Shown here: positions 26,612 through 35,579 of the stretch, piece after piece | Layout: each line of letters starts with the position of its first letter | Numbering within the stretch: the first letter of the stretch is position 1 | From: JAUIET01 sp039111475 | GTDB taxonomy: Bacteria; Pseudomonadota; Gammaproteobacteria; Pseudomonadales; JAUIET01 | Direction of reading: 5' to 3' | Assembly (NCBI GenBank): GCA_039111475.1 | Contig: JBCCIP010000028.1 | Location: 1-64,000, forward strand | DNA length: 64,000 nt | The notes under the pieces: generated by a model | Seen by the model: only the letters and a program-made list of their open reading frames with translations | What the model was told of the DNA's origin: nothing | Database searches by the model: none | Position numbers and translations under genes: made by a program

Positions 26612-27460
26612 ATGGAATTTAAGGGTACTGATCGATACGTCGCGACCGACGAGTTGCAACTGGCGGTAAACGCAGCGGTAACTTTGCAACGACCTCTTTT
26701 GATCAAGGGCGAACCGGGTACAGGTAAAACGATGCTGGCCGAAGAAGTGGCTGCGGCATTAGGCAAACCGTTGCTGCAATGGCACATCAAATCAACCACT
26801 AAAGCGCAACAGGGATTGTATGAGTACGACGCAGTATCGCGTTTGCGTGATTCCCAGTTAGGCGATGACAAAGTTCACAATATTGCCAACTACATAAAGC
26901 GCGGAAAATTGTGGGATGCCTTCGACGCTGATGAGCAAGTTGTCTTGTTGATCGATGAGATTGACAAAGCCGATATAGAGTTTCCAAACGATTTATTGGT
27001 TGAACTGGATCGCATGGAGTTCTTTGTTTATGAAACCGGCGAAACCATTAAAACTAAGCATCGTCCGATAATTATCATTACCAGTAACAATGAGAAAGAA
27101 TTGCCGGATGCATTCCTGCGAAGATGCTTTTTCCATTTCATCAACTTCCCTGACAGAGACACGATGAAGCAGATTATTGATGTGCATCATCCTAACGCTC
27201 AAAAAGAGCTGGTGCAGGAGGCGTTGGAGATTTTCTTTGATGTACGCGGCGTACCGGGTATGAAGAAAAAGCCTTCAACCTCAGAGTTGATCGATTGGCT
27301 GAAACTGTTGATGGCCGATGATATTCCTGACGAAATTCTGAAGAACAGAGATAACACCAAAGCTATTCCTCCTTTGTATGGGGCCTTGGTCAAGAATGAA
27401 CAAGATGTGCATTTGCTGGAACGGCTTGCGTTTATGCATCGTCGGGAACAACGTCGATAG
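26612..27460 (+). CDS. MoxR-family AAA+ ATPase
   Basis: A 282-aa chaperone-like AAA+ ATPase. Walker A is GEPGTGKT, Walker B is VLLIDEIDKAD, sensor 1 is IIITSNNEKELPDAFLRRCFF, where the Arg residues lie in the arginine-finger region. MoxR proteins act with a VWA partner to insert metal cofactors or remodel enzymes; here the partner is encoded 24 bp downstream. The client enzyme is unknown. Confidence 0.9.
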   Translation: MEFKGTDRYVATDELQLAVNAAVTLQRPLLIKGEPGTGKTMLAEEVAAALGKPLLQWHIKSTTKAQQGLYEYDAVSRLRDSQLGDDKVHNIANYIKRGKLWDAFDADEQVVLLIDEIDKADIEFPNDLLVELDRMEFFVYETGETIKTKHRPIIIITSNNEKELPDAFLRRCFFHFINFPDRDTMKQIIDVHHPNAQKELVQEALEIFFDVRGVPGMKKKPSTSELIDWLKLLMADDIPDEILKNRDNTKAIPPLYGALVKNEQDVHLLERLAFMHRREQRR

Positions 27461-27484
27461 TCAGGCGCCGAGAGGTAGAAAATC

Positions 27485-28660
27485 ATGCTGATCAGTTTCT
27501 TTAACGGTCTGCGCAACGCTGAGATCCCAGTGACGCTGCGTGAACTGATGGACTTGATCGAGGCGCTCAAGCAGAACCTGGTGTTCGGCAGCGTTGAAGA
27601 TTTTTACTTTCTCAGCCGTGCGTGCCTGATAAAAGACGAAAAATATTACGACAAGTATGACAGAGCATTCTCGGCGTATTTCAAAGAGCTGGAATCGCTG
27701 GACGACATCATTGAAGCCTTGATACCCGAGGACTGGTTGCGCAAAGAGTTCGAAAAACATCTGACCGAGGAAGAAAAGGCAAAGATTGAATCACTCGGTG
27801 GTTTAGAAAAGCTGATCGAAGAGTTCAAGAAACGTCTTGAAGAACAAGAAAAGCGGCATGAAGGTGGCAACAAATGGATTGGTACCGGTGGAACCTCACC
27901 CTTTGGTCAGCAGGGCTATCACCCCGAAGGTATTCGGGTAGGCTCGGAAGGTAAGAATGGCAAAGCCGTTAAGGTCTGGGAAAAGCGCGAGTTTAAGAAT
28001 CTGGACGACAGCGTTGAGCTCGGTACTCGCAACATCAAAATGGCCATGCGTCGCTTGCGCAAATTCGCCCGTACTGGCGCAGAAGATGAGTTGGATTTGC
28101 CCGATACCATTCGAAGCACCGCCAGAAACGCCGGCCTGCTAGACATCAAAATGGTGCCCGAACGGCACAATGCGGTAAAGGTTTTGTTGTTTCTGGACGT
28201 GGGTGGCTCCATGGACCCGCACGTTAGAGTGTGTGAGGAATTGTTTAGCGCAGCCAGAACGGAATTCAAGCACCTGGAATATTTTTACTTCCACAACTTT
28301 ATTTATGAGTCGGTGTGGAGGAATAATATTCGCCGCTTCAATGACACCACATCAACGATGGATGTGCTTCACAAATACGCCAGCGATTACAAAGTGATCT
28401 TTGTTGGCGACGCTTCAATGTCACCGTATGAGATTGCGCAACCTGGCGGTAGTGTTGAGCATTGGAATGAAGAGGCCGGCGAGGTATGGATGAACCGTAT
28501 CCGCAAAACCTACGACAAAGTTGCCTGGATCAATCCCTTACCGCCCAACCAGTGGGAATACAGCCAGTCGGTGCATATGACCAATCAGTTGATGGAAGGG
28601 CACATGTATCCCTTGTCGCTTGAAGGTTTGGAAGCCGCTATGGGCTATCTTGGGAAGTAA
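27485..28660 (+). CDS. CoxE-like VWA-domain protein, partner of MoxR
   Basis: A 391-aa protein. The N-terminal half is highly charged (EEEKAKIESLGGLEKL, then KKRLEEQEKRHEGG). The C-terminal VWA domain has VLLFLDVGGSMD as its metal-binding motif, which differs from the classical DxSxS by Gly in place of the first Ser, and FVGDASMSPYEI downstream. The family pairs with MoxR ATPases; the CoxE example matures CO dehydrogenase. It is convergent with the methyltransferase gene. Confidence 0.88.
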   Translation: MLISFFNGLRNAEIPVTLRELMDLIEALKQNLVFGSVEDFYFLSRACLIKDEKYYDKYDRAFSAYFKELESLDDIIEALIPEDWLRKEFEKHLTEEEKAKIESLGGLEKLIEEFKKRLEEQEKRHEGGNKWIGTGGTSPFGQQGYHPEGIRVGSEGKNGKAVKVWEKREFKNLDDSVELGTRNIKMAMRRLRKFARTGAEDELDLPDTIRSTARNAGLLDIKMVPERHNAVKVLLFLDVGGSMDPHVRVCEELFSAARTEFKHLEYFYFHNFIYESVWRNNIRRFNDTTSTMDVLHKYASDYKVIFVGDASMSPYEIAQPGGSVEHWNEEAGEVWMNRIRKTYDKVAWINPLPPNQWEYSQSVHMTNQLMEGHMYPLSLEGLEAAMGYLGK

Positions 28661-28664
28661 GCCT

Positions 28665-29450
28665 TTACATTCGACTAATGTGGAAAGCAACCAGTGTTGC
28701 GCTAGCGGCTACGTTCAAAGACTCAACCTGATTTTGCATCGGGATACTTAACGAATGAGTACTGATAGACTTTAGCTCGGGGCTGACGCCCGACGTTTCA
28801 TTGCCAAGCACAAAAACGCCATGACACGGCGGTACCAAATCATGCAGTGAGTGGTCGGCAGCAGCGGCCAGTGTGTAGATGCGGCAACCCAAATGTTTCA
28901 GGGAAGCCATTGCATCCACGAAGTCACGACAGTAAACCAACGGCGCATTAAAAACGGTGCCAGCACTTGCTTTAATCGCCAGCGGATTCAAGCCACTGCT
29001 GCCTTTGCCAGCAAGAAATATTGCGTCTACACCCGCCGCACTGGCGCTGCGTATACACATCCCTAGGTTCTGCGGGTTGGTTACACCTTCCAACGCCAGC
29101 AAGGATAGGTCAGATGCTGAGGTCGAAGCCTGGTTAATCCAGGCGTCAAACGATTGGGTGGTTGGGCAGTAAATGTCCAGTGCAACGCCCTGATCCTGAC
29201 GACCATTGCGGGAAATTCGACTGAGTTCACGCCGGCCGTGATACACGACTTCAATATCTCTTCTCGCAGCGAGACCCAGCATCTGCTGGATTGTCGAACC
29301 CGCTTTGTTGCTGTCTGCCAGGTGCAGTCTGTCCACTTGCAAGCCTGGGTTGTTTAGCGCCTCCAGCACAGGATTACGCCCGTATACGGTGATGGTTTGC
29401 TGTAATCGGCTGGATTTGTCACCGTTTGGCCGGGGCATGATACTACTCAT
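28665..29450 (-). CDS. SpoU/TrmH-family RNA 2'-O-methyltransferase
   Basis: A 261-aa SPOUT methyltransferase. The N-terminal substrate-binding part begins YGRNPVLEAL. The knotted SAM domain has the three motifs NLGMCIRSASAAGVD, FVLGNETSGVS and IPMQNQVESLNVAASA. It is RlmB-like, but whether it modifies 23S rRNA or another target is uncertain. The chosen start is ATG 29450, which matches the usual length; the frame is open to 29525. Confidence 0.88.
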   Translation of the reverse strand: MSSIMPRPNGDKSSRLQQTITVYGRNPVLEALNNPGLQVDRLHLADSNKAGSTIQQMLGLAARRDIEVVYHGRRELSRISRNGRQDQGVALDIYCPTTQSFDAWINQASTSASDLSLLALEGVTNPQNLGMCIRSASAAGVDAIFLAGKGSSGLNPLAIKASAGTVFNAPLVYCRDFVDAMASLKHLGCRIYTLAAAADHSLHDLVPPCHGVFVLGNETSGVSPELKSISTHSLSIPMQNQVESLNVAASATLVAFHISRM

Positions 29451-29688
29451 TGTTTCTAGACGGAAAACCCCGCGCTGCGCTTTGCGCGTTGCGGGATGCG
29501 TGGTATTGTACCGCCTCGTGCACAACGATCAGGACATAATAAATACCAGCGCGTGTCAAAGTAATTCAGGCGTGCTGGTAAACTATTGAAAAATGCACCT
29601 CAGTTGAAAGCATGTGGGGCCGGATTCGCTATCAAAGGCGCTAAGGCTATGTTAAGTTTTCAGTACTTATTGAATAGGAGTTATCCGA

Positions 29689-30153
29689 ATGACACAGAAA
29701 CAACTAAAAATGCTATTTGCCAGTGGTTTTACGGCTTTGGCGTTGGCCGCCTGCGGCGGTGACGACGGCAAATCTGCTGGCGATGCCATTAAAGATTCTA
29801 TGAACAGTGCGGCTGACGCGGTTGGCGATGCTGCTGATAGCGCTGTTGATGCGACCAAAGACGCTGCTGCTGCAACTGTAGATGCGGCTGGTGACGCCGT
29901 AGACGGCGCCAAAGAAATGGCAGGTGATGCTGCTGATGCCGTGGGTGAAGCTGCTTCTGATGCCGCGGACGCTGCCGGAGATGCAGTAGACGGTGCGAAA
30001 GATATGGCCGGTGACGCTGTGGACGGTGCGAAAGAGATGGCCGGTGATGCTGTAGATGGCGCTAAAGATATGGCTTCTGATGCCGCTGACTCTGCAAAAG
30101 ACAGTGCTGCTGATGCAATGCAAAAAGGCATGGACAAGATGAAGTCTGAATAA
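29689..30153 (+). CDS. Lipoprotein with 11-residue Ala/Asp repeats (LEA-like)
   Basis: A 154-aa protein with a signal peptide and lipobox ALAAC, then a low-complexity helix of repeating Ala, Asp, Gly, Lys and Met. An 11-residue unit of the form G-D-A-V-D-G-A-K-(E/D)-M-A recurs at least four times, spaced by exactly 11. That periodicity matches LEA group 3 and related amphipathic helices. AGGAG at 29675-29679 precedes the ATG, and an intrinsic terminator follows at 30174-30200. It is probably anchored to a membrane facing the periplasm. The function is unknown; a desiccation or envelope role is only inference. Confidence 0.85.
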   Translation: MTQKQLKMLFASGFTALALAACGGDDGKSAGDAIKDSMNSAADAVGDAADSAVDATKDAAAATVDAAGDAVDGAKEMAGDAADAVGEAASDAADAAGDAVDGAKDMAGDAVDGAKEMAGDAVDGAKDMASDAADSAKDSAADAMQKGMDKMKSE

Positions 30154-30173
30154 GAGACTTTTTTTGTTGTACG

Positions 30174-30200
30174 AAACCCGGCTAAGGCCGGGTTTTGTTT
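30174..30200 (+). terminator. Intrinsic terminator after repeat lipoprotein
   Basis: A 9-bp perfect stem AAACCCGGC / GCCGGGTTT with loop TAAG, followed by TTTTGTTT. The alcohol dehydrogenase ATG lies only 11 bases after it. Confidence 0.9.
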
Positions 30201-30210
30201 GTCTGCAACT

Positions 30211-32337
30211 ATGAGAAAGTTATTTACTCCGTTCTTAATGCTCTTTCTGAGCGCTATATCCACATCTCTGTGTGCAGCGGTCACCGCGGAACGCATCATC
30301 GAGGCGGACGATGAACCGCACAACTGGCTGGCTACGGGTCGGGATTACTTAGAGCAGCGCTATAGCCCGCTGAGCCAGATTTCCAGTACCACGATTGGCA
30401 AGCTCGGTCTCGCCTGGTTTACAGAGACTGGCTCAGAGCGTGGTCTGGAAGCCACCCCTTTAGTGGTCGACGGCGTCATGTATTTAACACTTAGCTGGAG
30501 CGTTTTGCTGGCATTGGATGCCAAAACAGGTACTGAATTGTGGCGCTATGACCCGCACGTAAACAGAGCACACGGTTACTACGCCTGTTGCGATGTGGTT
30601 AATCGTGGTGCGGCCGCATGGGGCGGCAATATCTATTTCGGTACGATCGATGGTCGTCTGCTAGCGGTGAATGCGAGCAGTGGACGTCTGGTCTGGGAAA
30701 CCCAGACCACTGATCTGAATCAGCCATACACCATCACTGGTGCGCCAAGGGTTGTGAAAGGCAAGGTAGTGATTGGCAATGGAGGGGCGGATTTTGGTGT
30801 CAGAGGATATGTCTCAGCCTATAACGCCAACTCCGGCGAAATGATCTGGCGCTTTTACACTGTGCCTGGTGATCCGGCGCTTGGATTTGAGAATGAAACC
30901 ATGGCAATGGCGGCATCAACCTGGAGTGGTCAATGGTGGAAATTAGGTGGTGGTGGCACAGTCTGGGATTCCATGGCGTATGACCCAGAGCTTAATCTGC
31001 TCTACATTGGGACCGGCAATGGCTCGCCATGGAACGCTGAGTTGAGAAGTCCAGGTGGTGGCGATAACCTGTTCCTGACGTCCATTATCGCTCTGAATCC
31101 AGACGATGGGAGCTATGTGTGGCACTACCAAACCACGCCGGCGGAGCAGTGGGACTACACTGCTACCCAGCACATGGTGTTAGCAAATATCGAGGTAGAT
31201 AGCGTGCAGAGAAAGGTGCTTATGCAAGCGCCGAAGAATGGTTTTTTCTATGTTCTGGACAGAGAAAATGGCCAACTGATTTCCGCGCAACCGTATGCCC
31301 GCGTGAATTGGGCCAACCACATTGATCTTGAAACCGGTCGGCCGGTGCGTACCGATAAAGCCGACTATTTGCAGTCTCCCCAATACATATTGCCGTCTCA
31401 GGTGGGTGCGCATAACTGGCATCCCATGTCGTATGAACCCCGGCTTGGCCTGGTGTTCATTCCGGTCATAGAACAAGGTTATGAATTCAAGCCGGAGCAG
31501 GAATTTAGGCCCAGCCGAAGTCTGAACACCGGTTTGGATTTAGCCGAGCCGTCACCGTCGCCAGAATTGCTCAGGGCGTCGCTACGAGCGATGCATCATG
31601 GAAGTCTGGTGGCATGGGATCCATTATTGCAGCGGGCGCGCTGGCGGGCCGATTTAAGTAAGTCCTGGGTAGGGGGCACCCTGGCGACCGCTGGCAACCT
31701 GGTTTTCATGGGCCATGCCGAAGGTTATCTCAGCGCCTATCGAAGTGATGTTGGCGAAGAAGTCTGGCGCGGTGAAACACAAGTAGGCGTTATGGCAGCA
31801 CCCATCAGCTATTCGGTAGACGGAGAGCAATACGTGGCCGTGGCTGCGGGATGGGGTGGCTCGTCGAGCCAGTACAGTGGTCCGCAGCGCTCCCACCGAC
31901 CGCAAACTAACGGGCGCGTATTGGCCTTTAAATTGGGCGCGCAAACCGGGCTACCTGATATGGAGCCGGTGCCAGCGGTTCCCGATGTTGAAGCGCCGGA
32001 AGCCGACGGTGTCATGCTTGAAATGGGTGATCATTTGTATTCTCTTCATTGCGGCCGCTGCCATGGTTTTGGCGCAGAAAGTTATAGTGCGATTCCTGAC
32101 TTACGTTATTTGAGTAAAGAAAAGCATCAGCATTTTGAGGCCATTGTGCGTGGTGGTTTGTACGCAGACAAAGGCATGGTGGCGTTTAATGATTTGCTGA
32201 GTAGCGTTGAAACAGAAGCCATTCGGCAATACATTCTTGCGCGCGCGCAAGCAGAAACAGAGCTGCAGGATCAGCCACCGTGGTGGCGGCGCTTGAAAGA
32301 CTGGTTCTGGGACCTGTTAATGCCCGTATTGGTTTAG
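30211..32337 (+). CDS. PQQ-dependent alcohol dehydrogenase with cytochrome c domain (quinohemoprotein type)
   Basis: A 708-aa periplasmic enzyme oxidising alcohols to aldehydes and passing electrons to its own heme. A signal peptide (KLFTPFLMLFLSAISTSLCAA) is followed by the eight-bladed propeller. The vicinal disulfide is YYACCDVVNRG, and blade W-motifs include ALDAKTGTELWRYD and ALNPDDGSYVWHYQ. The C-terminal class I cytochrome c has CGRCH, and the sixth ligand is probably the Met of KGMVAF. The C-terminal tail (DWFWDLLMPVLV) is hydrophobic. The start ATG 30211 has no good ribosome binding site and follows a terminator, so transcription is puzzling. PQQ biosynthesis genes are not in the window. 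Confidence 0.92.
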   Translation: MRKLFTPFLMLFLSAISTSLCAAVTAERIIEADDEPHNWLATGRDYLEQRYSPLSQISSTTIGKLGLAWFTETGSERGLEATPLVVDGVMYLTLSWSVLLALDAKTGTELWRYDPHVNRAHGYYACCDVVNRGAAAWGGNIYFGTIDGRLLAVNASSGRLVWETQTTDLNQPYTITGAPRVVKGKVVIGNGGADFGVRGYVSAYNANSGEMIWRFYTVPGDPALGFENETMAMAASTWSGQWWKLGGGGTVWDSMAYDPELNLLYIGTGNGSPWNAELRSPGGGDNLFLTSIIALNPDDGSYVWHYQTTPAEQWDYTATQHMVLANIEVDSVQRKVLMQAPKNGFFYVLDRENGQLISAQPYARVNWANHIDLETGRPVRTDKADYLQSPQYILPSQVGAHNWHPMSYEPRLGLVFIPVIEQGYEFKPEQEFRPSRSLNTGLDLAEPSPSPELLRASLRAMHHGSLVAWDPLLQRARWRADLSKSWVGGTLATAGNLVFMGHAEGYLSAYRSDVGEEVWRGETQVGVMAAPISYSVDGEQYVAVAAGWGGSSSQYSGPQRSHRPQTNGRVLAFKLGAQTGLPDMEPVPAVPDVEAPEADGVMLEMGDHLYSLHCGRCHGFGAESYSAIPDLRYLSKEKHQHFEAIVRGGLYADKGMVAFNDLLSSVETEAIRQYILARAQAETELQDQPPWWRRLKDWFWDLLMPVLV

Positions 32338-32352
32338 TACCGGCAGCTCGCC

Positions 32353-32610
32353 TTACTTGGTGTAATCGGGCAACGTGTTGAGGTGTATCACACCGAACAC
32401 AAGGACCATCAAATACCCTTTGAACGCCGGGCGGTGATTCGCTCGAATTTTGCGGCTGAACATCAGACACTCCAGCACGTGTGCAACAAGCAGAAATATA
32501 CCCACCACTTTCAGCAGTTGATCCAGCCAGCCAGGTGTCGGCAAAAACAGATTGGCTATTACCAATAGCCACATTGCGATAATAAGCGCCTTTTGATTCT
32601 TCACGCTCAT
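32353..32610 (-). CDS. DUF1145 (YhhL-like) small membrane protein
   Basis: An 85-aa protein with two to three membrane helices: LIIAMWLLVIANLFLP, LLKVVGIFLLVAHVLECL and LMVLVFGVIHL. The pattern fits the DUF1145 family, for which YhhL is the E. coli member. No function is established. It is convergent with the alcohol dehydrogenase. Confidence 0.8.
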   Translation of the reverse strand: MSVKNQKALIIAMWLLVIANLFLPTPGWLDQLLKVVGIFLLVAHVLECLMFSRKIRANHRPAFKGYLMVLVFGVIHLNTLPDYTK

Positions 32611-32625
32611 AAATTTTCAGAACCC

Positions 32626-32642
32626 TGCCAAATAATGGTGCG
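32626..32642 (+). promoter_or_regulatory. Possible NtrC binding site upstream of amtB
   Basis: The 17-bp stretch TGCCAAATAATGGTGCG matches 12 of 17 positions of a glnA-type NtrC site, with the right half (ATGGTGC) intact. It lies about 50 bp upstream of the sigma-54 -24 element, closer than usual for an enhancer. Confidence 0.4.
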
Positions 32643-32685
32643 TAACGTTAGCTTTGCTAGTCGTTACTGTCAATTGCAAAGGCGC

Positions 32686-32703
32686 TTAGGCACGATAATT
32701 GCT
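32686..32703 (+). promoter_or_regulatory. Sigma-54 promoter for amtB
   Basis: TTAGGCACGATAATTGCT has the invariant GG and GC exactly 10 bases apart and a TTGCT -12 box. The only departure from TTGGCACG-N4-TTGCT is A for T before GG. The leader to the amtB ATG is about 220 nt, and I see no fold or other gene in it. Confidence 0.7.
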
Positions 32704-32936
32704 CTTACGGTGCAGGGTTCAGAGTAAGGAGATCAGAGCAAATACAAAGTTATATTTGTCATTTCGAGCTAATGCTTATAAGTTATTGAAAAATATAATT
32801 ATGTATTTGGTCTTGCCTTCCTTATGCTACTGAATCGTTAAAGAAAGCGAGCGATCACGGAAAGATTACGCTCCAATTAGGTGCGCTCAAATAGCATGAT
32901 GCTCAATTTGGTGCACAATGAGTCAGAGGTCAAATT

Positions 32937-34238
32937 ATGAAGATCAATCACCGCTTGTGGCTACGGCTACTTGCCGTTACAAGTATTTCTGCTTTTTGCT
33001 CCACCGCACACGCACAGGACAGCCTGGATGCTGCCAATACCAGCTGGATACTGACAGCAACCGCGCTAGTGTTGTTTATGACAATACCTGGGCTGTCGCT
33101 GTTTTATGCGGGCCTGGTACGGTCCAAAAATGTGCTTACTGTGCTGATGCAGTGTTTTGCGATTACCTGTCTTATGTCAGTGCTCTGGTTTGTCGCCGGG
33201 TACAGCATCGCTTTTGATGGCGATGGAAGCTATTTCGGAACGTTGAACAAGGCATTTCTCAATGGTATTGGTGAAGACTCATTGAGTGGCGGCCTGCCAG
33301 AGACTGTATTCATTATGTTCCAAATGACGTTTGCGGTCATCACGCCGGCTCTGATTATTGGTGGATTTGCTGAACGCACCAAGTTTTCGGCCGTGATGTT
33401 GTTTTCGGCAGTTTGGTTGCTGCTGGTGTACGCGCCCATTACCCATTGGGTTTGGGGTGGTGGTTGGTTGGGCCAAATGGGCCTGCTGGATTTTGCCGGT
33501 GGTACCGTTGTTCACATCACTGCCGGCGTGGCGGCGTTGGTCTCAGCGCTGGTGATAGGTAACCGAAATGGCTTTGGAAAAATACCTATGCCGCCACACA
33601 ATATGACCATGACGGTCACGGGTGCCGGCATGCTGTGGGTGGGCTGGTTCGGATTCAACGCTGGTAGCGCTCTGGCAGCGAATGGTGACGCCGGTATGGC
33701 TATGCTGGTCACTCATCTGTCTGCAGCGTGTGCCTCATTAATGTGGATGGCTCTGGAGTGGGTTAAATATGGCAAGCCAAGCGTACTGGGTATTGTCACT
33801 GGCATGGTTGCTGGATTGGGGACCATCACTCCGGCGTCAGGTTATGTTGGTCCAGCCGGTGCGATTGTGATCGGTCTGAGCGCGGGTTTCGTCTGCTTCT
33901 ACGCCACATTCTATTTAAAGCAAAAGTTGAAAATAGACGATTCTCTGGATGTATTTCCAGTCCACGGTGTTGGCGGCATGTTAGGAACACTAATGGCGGG
34001 GATATTTGCAAGCACTGAACTCGGAATATTCAGCGGTCAGGGGCTTGCCGCAGAGTCGATTGGCGAGCAGCTGGTGGTGCAGATTACTGGCATAGGCGCG
34101 GTATTCATTTATACGGCGATACTCACGTTTGTTATCCTCAAAGCAATAGACATGCTAATTGGCTTGCGCGTATCGGAGGATGAAGAAACACAAGGCCTTG
34201 ACGTTGTGCTGCACAACGAAAGCGGTTACGACCTGTAG
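32937..34238 (+). CDS. amtB: Ammonium transporter
   Basis: An Amt/MEP channel of 433 aa with an N-terminal signal peptide (cleavage near TAHAQ) and eleven membrane helices. The substrate channel twin His are seen in PITHWVWGGGWL and FPVHGVGGMLG; FYAGLVRSKNVL is the family signature. The C-terminal cytosolic tail ends GLDVVLHNESGYDL, the segment that contacts PII regulators. It conducts ammonium/ammonia under nitrogen limitation. A glnK gene is not adjacent. Regulation fits NtrC/sigma-54 from the upstream elements. Confidence 0.97.
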   Translation: MKINHRLWLRLLAVTSISAFCSTAHAQDSLDAANTSWILTATALVLFMTIPGLSLFYAGLVRSKNVLTVLMQCFAITCLMSVLWFVAGYSIAFDGDGSYFGTLNKAFLNGIGEDSLSGGLPETVFIMFQMTFAVITPALIIGGFAERTKFSAVMLFSAVWLLLVYAPITHWVWGGGWLGQMGLLDFAGGTVVHITAGVAALVSALVIGNRNGFGKIPMPPHNMTMTVTGAGMLWVGWFGFNAGSALAANGDAGMAMLVTHLSAACASLMWMALEWVKYGKPSVLGIVTGMVAGLGTITPASGYVGPAGAIVIGLSAGFVCFYATFYLKQKLKIDDSLDVFPVHGVGGMLGTLMAGIFASTELGIFSGQGLAAESIGEQLVVQITGIGAVFIYTAILTFVILKAIDMLIGLRVSEDEETQGLDVVLHNESGYDL

Positions 34239-34266
34239 AAAAATGTGACTGTGCGCAGCGATTATG

Positions 34267-34287
34267 GACCAGGCAGCTCTGCTGCCT
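34267..34287. terminator. Hairpin between amtB and alaA (possible bidirectional terminator)
   Basis: CCAGGCAGC / GCTGCCTGG, 9-bp perfect stem with a 3-base loop, in a 50-bp convergent gap. No T-tract follows on either strand, so termination may depend on other factors. Confidence 0.55.
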
Positions 34288-34290
34288 GGC

Positions 34291-35505
34291 TCACTGCGAG
34301 TAATGCGACAAAAAATGCGCCAGCTTGGTGATTGCTTTCTCCAGCTCATCTTCCTGTGGCAGAAACACCATTCTGAAATGATCGGGTTGCGCCAGATTGA
34401 AACCAGTTCCTTGCACCAGCAGCACTTTTTCAGCGCGTAGAAAATCCAGTACAAAGCGTTCGTCGTCGCTGATGTTGAATCGAGCGGTGTCGATTTTTGG
34501 AAACAAGTAAATAGCCCCTTCAGGCTTGGTGCAGCTGATGCCAGGGATGTCGTTTAACATTTCCCAAGCTCTGTTACGTTGCCGGGTTAAACGCCCGTTG
34601 GGCAGCAAATATTCATTGATGCTTTGATAACCGCCAAGCGCAGTTTGCACGGCGTATTGTGCCGGCACATTGGCGCACAAACGCATCGAGGCGAGCATAT
34701 TCAAACCCTCAATAAAGTCCTGAGCATGCCTTTGCTGGCCACTCAGAACCATCCAACCAGAGCGAAAGCCGGCCAGCCGGTACGCTTTTGATAAGCCATT
34801 GAAGCTGATACACAGTGTGTCATGCACCAAACTGGCCATGGGTGTGTGCCGAGCGTCGTCGTATAGAATGCGGTCGTAAATTTCGTCAGCAAACACAACC
34901 AGTTTGTGCTCTTCAGCCAAAGCGGCCAGATCGTTCAACAATGCGTCCGGATACAGTGCTCCGGTGGGGTTATTTGGATTGATAATAACGATTGCACGCG
35001 TGCGCGATGTGAGCTTGCTGCGAATATCATCCAGATCAGGGCACCAATTTGCCTGTTCGTCGCATACGTAGTGCACTGGCTTGCCGCCAGCCAGTGTGGT
35101 TGCGGCTGTCCATAAAGGATAGTCTGGTGCAGGAATGAGTACTTCTTCCCCATCATTCAGCAAGCCCTGAGTAGCGATACTGATCAGTTCGCTAACGCCA
35201 TTACCAAGGTAGACGTCTTTCAGTTGAGTGTCTTTAAGACCTCTGGCCTGACAATCTTGCATAATTGCTTTGCGCGCTGAAAACAAACCGTGGCTGTCGC
35301 AGTAGCCCTGGGCGTTGGGCAAATTCAGAATGACGTCCTGAATAATTTCATCGGGCGCCTCAAAGCCGAATGCGGCGGGGTTACCAATATTCAACTTCAG
35401 TATTCGGTGGCCTTCCTCCTCTAGCTGGTTGGCGGTTGCCAGAACCGGGCCGCGAATTTCATAGCAGACGTTGTCGAGCTTGTGGCTTTTCTTCAGCGGG
35501 AGCAT
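34291..35505 (-). CDS. alaA: Alanine-forming aminotransferase (glutamate-pyruvate type)
   Basis: A class I PLP aminotransferase of 404 aa, near the length of E. coli AlaA. Distinctive strings are LKLNIGNPAAFGFEAP, YLGNGVSELI, NPNNPTGA and the PLP lysine in SFNGLSKAYRLAGFRSGW. PLP contacts also include the Arg in HFRMVFLP. It interconverts pyruvate and alanine with glutamate. Divergence from or linkage to nitrogen genes is not evident; amtB is convergent. Confidence 0.93.
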   Translation of the reverse strand: MLPLKKSHKLDNVCYEIRGPVLATANQLEEEGHRILKLNIGNPAAFGFEAPDEIIQDVILNLPNAQGYCDSHGLFSARKAIMQDCQARGLKDTQLKDVYLGNGVSELISIATQGLLNDGEEVLIPAPDYPLWTAATTLAGGKPVHYVCDEQANWCPDLDDIRSKLTSRTRAIVIINPNNPTGALYPDALLNDLAALAEEHKLVVFADEIYDRILYDDARHTPMASLVHDTLCISFNGLSKAYRLAGFRSGWMVLSGQQRHAQDFIEGLNMLASMRLCANVPAQYAVQTALGGYQSINEYLLPNGRLTRQRNRAWEMLNDIPGISCTKPEGAIYLFPKIDTARFNISDDERFVLDFLRAEKVLLVQGTGFNLAQPDHFRMVFLPQEDELEKAITKLAHFLSHYSQ

Positions 35506-35579
35506 GCAGATGCAATCTATAGACTTTGGGCGCGCAAGAATACACTACCGCAGGATGCATCGCGAGTTAAGGAACCCGG

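Noticed and set aside
29667..30323. Minus-strand frame of 218 codons opposite the repeat lipoprotein
   Set aside because: Its Ser/Ala repeats mirror the lipoprotein repeats on the other strand.
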